15,523 nucleotides of DNA from DASRSS01 sp035765515 (GTDB lineage Bacteria > Actinomycetota > Actinomycetes > Mycobacteriales > Jatrophihabitantaceae). Positions 14,701-15,523 of this stretch are shown piece after piece. Position numbers and translations under genes: made by a program. The stretch is taken from positions 1 to 15,523 of the forward strand of contig DASTXN010000103.1 of assembly GCA_035765515.1 (NCBI GenBank), written 5' to 3'. The notes beneath the pieces were generated by a model, which saw only the letters and a program-made list of their open reading frames with translations, had not been told where the DNA came from and searched no databases. Within the stretch, counting starts at the first letter, position 1. Every line of letters starts with the position of its first letter.

Positions 14701-15339
14701 CGGATCCTGCGGTCGCTGGACGCGCAGGCGCTCACCGCGGCGCGCGCCGCGCTCAAGGATGCGGAGCAGTCCGGTTACCAGCTGAATCAGCAGGAGCGGA
14801 TGCTGCGCCGGACGCTCGCCCGGCTGGCCGCCGCCGGCCCCGTCACCGACAACGAGGCCGAGGTGCGCGCGGCCGTGGCCGCTGTCGTGCAGCGGATCCG
14901 CCACCCGGACCCGGCCGCGCCGGCCGGTCCCGAGCGTGCGCGCTGGACCGGCCTCGGCGTCGAACTCGTCCCGGTCTGCGGCTGGCGGGTGGCGCGGGTC
15001 GACGACTTGCTGGTGCGCGTGACGCTGGACCATCGCCCGGTCGACGAGTTCACCCTTCCCGCCCGCGCCTTCCGCCGCGGCGAGACGCCGGCGGCCGAAC
15101 GTGCCGTGATCACCGCCCTGCGCCGGTGGCGCCGGCGCGTCGAAGAGCGGGTCGCCGAGATCGAAGCGGCGGCGGTCGCAGCCGAGCAGGCTGCCGATCG
15201 CGCGCGCGAGACCGTCCGCATGCACCGCTTCAACCGGGCGGACGAACTCGCCGCCGCCGAGCAACGCCTCGTGCTCATCCGCACGACCCTCGAGGCAGCG
15301 GTCGAGGATCTCGAACCCGACCGCGACGGCGCAGCCTGA
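11725..15339 (+). CDS. DarB-like SF2/SNF2 helicase ('N12-class methylase' helicase half), mobile-element type; start uncertain
   Basis: The longest frame has 1204 residues from GTG 11725 (numbering used here). GTG 11752, with GGAG 11 bases upstream, is at least as likely because 11725 lies in a cyclase relic. The N-terminal 370 residues include 'RYRAYVERFGPLNR', 'YLSGDVRARLAVAREA' and 'LGAPWISAEDIEAF', typical of helicases of phages, ICEs and conjugative plasmids related to phage P1 DarB. The helicase core has 'LWPWQRDIVARAL', Walker A VGAGKT at 410-415, DEAH at 565-568, TGTPWSN at 614-620, motif V 'GSTDTLGTGANVQ' at 865-877 and motif VI 'QREGRALRPGN' at 897-907. Charged helical stretches at about 985-1040 and 1130-1195 suggest coiled coils. 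No D/N/S-PP-Y/F methylase motif was found, unlike full DarB-type fusions. A role in DNA remodelling or anti-restriction is inferred; no mobility genes are adjacent. Confidence 0.85.
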   Translation: MDLSGEWVGVGDADELSALRGLSDAARTLLALEADSAVEDAAIAPVRADALARYRAYVERFGPLNRGELIEGPVDQQTGQPALRWRRPDLGGFRTDPDYYTVMALEVFDQQTGTAEPAPILLRRVHGRPEPATRVANVDEALIVCRAEGRLDLDRFADLLGLPSAADAAAALGDRVLPDPELGGAPIAAEDYLSGDVRARLAVAREAAAGDEHYRRNIELLQAAVPPDVGPLEIAVSLGAPWISAEDIEAFIREVLGGRARVWHLPSAAFWKIVPLGKEPAGRFSTGRMSAYDVLSHGLNGRAPIVVDLVASRVPGKRVRRRNVEESIAAQDRLIALQDAFADWLWQDGARTERLVAEYNRRFNSHRPRRPDGSQLTLPGMADGIELWPWQRDIVARALTTPATLCAHAVGAGKTRSMAVLAMTARRLGLARKPLVTVPAHLVEQTAREFRQAYPFGRFLVAGEDGAGSRVRLAAQCATGDWDAVIVSHGMFSALPVAPETEREWLNARIAETEAELRGGRGGRHGRAVLRRRMATLQARSDRLDGAVPPPVTFDALGVDLLMVDEAHYFKRLPVTSRREGISLGSSQRAADLLLKAQLLRERRGRRPSLALFTGTPWSNTIAETFVWQTFTQPDRLAAAGIEHFDAWAAVFVDYDELFEVAPDSAGFRLKQRPSRIRNLPELRNMLADVADVLPGSALGIDRPERRDDTVVCAASPGQREYIGSLQLRADKIRRSRAHGVPGEDNMLALCGDGRRVALDPRLVGVAEESSKVAAIAERVAQIYAEHRDARFAGSAVPGVLQIVFCDQGTPRADGLQTYGRLRRAIVARGIAPERVRWVHEASTPAERTALFAACRAGEVSVLFGSTDTLGTGANVQTRLRAIHHADAPWRPSDIEQREGRALRPGNRNATVDVIRYVTRATFDGYMWQTLERKARFIAQLQRGMVDRADSGVRTIDDLGESVLSYAEVKALATGNPMLLEEARAAAEVARLRILRSLDAQALTAARAALKDAEQSGYQLNQQERMLRRTLARLAAAGPVTDNEAEVRAAVAAVVQRIRHPDPAAPAGPERARWTGLGVELVPVCGWRVARVDDLLVRVTLDHRPVDEFTLPARAFRRGETPAAERAVITALRRWRRRVEERVAEIEAAAVAAEQAADRARETVRMHRFNRADELAAAEQRLVLIRTTLEAAVEDLEPDRDGAA

Positions 15340-15375
15340 CGTCCGGCGACGGATCCTCCGCCCAGGCCGGCAGCG

Positions 15376-15523
15376 TCAGGCCGACCCGACCAGAGCGTTT
15401 CGACGGTGGCCGTTGCGCTGGCTCAATGCGATTCCGGTTCCGGTCACGAAGACCAGCAGGCACGGCAGCGACACCCACGCGGCCGCTGCGAACGTGTCGT
15501 TCAGTGCGAGGTAGCCGATCGCC
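15376..15523 (-). CDS. C-terminal end of an integral membrane protein, possibly EamA/DMT transporter
   Basis: The stop is at 15376-15378 and the 5' part lies beyond the window. The 48 visible residues read AIGYLALNDTFAAAAWVSLP, CLLVFVTGTGIALSQRN, then a short basic tail GHRRNALVGSA. A turn followed by one hydrophobic helix and a charged cytoplasmic-like tail fits the last helices of a polytopic carrier. The 'GYLALNDTF...AW' turn before the last helix resembles EamA/RhtA-type drug-metabolite transporters, but the piece is too short for certainty. It converges on the helicase gene with only 36 bp between the stops. Confidence 0.5.
   Translation of the reverse strand, partial: AIGYLALNDTFAAAAWVSLPCLLVFVTGTGIALSQRNGHRRNALVGSA

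Noticed and set aside
13441..15264. 607-codon open frame on the minus strand opposite the helicase
   Set aside because: No recognisable motif; the plus strand carries all helicase motifs in order.

Overview
This is a GC-rich window. It has many GTG starts, GGAGG-type ribosome sites, a SARP/BTAD regulator with an AAA ATPase, a DUF664/DinB (mycothiol-transferase-type) remnant and a P450/sulfotransferase pair. Together these point to a chromosomal segment of a high-GC actinomycete. The genus cannot be fixed from the sequence alone.

Left part (1-5300), small metabolic and accessory genes. It opens with the end of a BtuF-like cobalamin-binding protein (5' end outside the window). This converges on a minus-strand SnoaL/NTF2-like gene, with a strong hairpin between them, followed by a minus-strand DHFR/RibD-like reductase. 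After a gene-free stretch of about 350 bp come three plus-strand genes: a small PRC-barrel protein, a membrane-anchored protein of unknown function with a duplicated extracytoplasmic domain, and a stand-alone CinA C-terminal (PncC-type) amidase. Next is a short graveyard (4891-5295) where the 3' ends of a DinB-family gene (minus) and a zinc-type oxidoreductase gene (plus) lie back to back, both without their 5' halves.

Central part (5358-11493), the most coherent unit. A large SARP-BTAD-AAA regulator (minus) is divergently transcribed from a cytochrome P450 gene, which is followed after 34 bp by a PAPS-type sulfotransferase gene. The divergent intergenic region holds two heptamers, ATTACGC and GTTACGA, 4 bp apart, followed 8 bp later by a TANNNT hexamer. 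This is the geometry known for SARP-activated promoters. A plausible reading is a regulated hydroxylate-then-sulfate cassette, reminiscent in layout of the mycobacterial CYP128/Stf3 pair. The substrate is not identifiable.

Right part (11494-15523). A short 3' tail resembling a class III adenylate/guanylate cyclase leads directly into a 1204-codon SF2/SNF2-like helicase. This helicase is of the DarB / 'N12-class methylase' type carried by phages, conjugative plasmids and ICEs, but it has no recognisable methyltransferase motif. The combination suggests a boundary of old mobile DNA. The window ends in the C-terminal end of a minus-strand integral membrane protein, possibly an EamA-type transporter.

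No rRNA, tRNA, CRISPR array or intact insertion sequence was recognised. Family assignments rest on motif recognition by eye, not on database searches.
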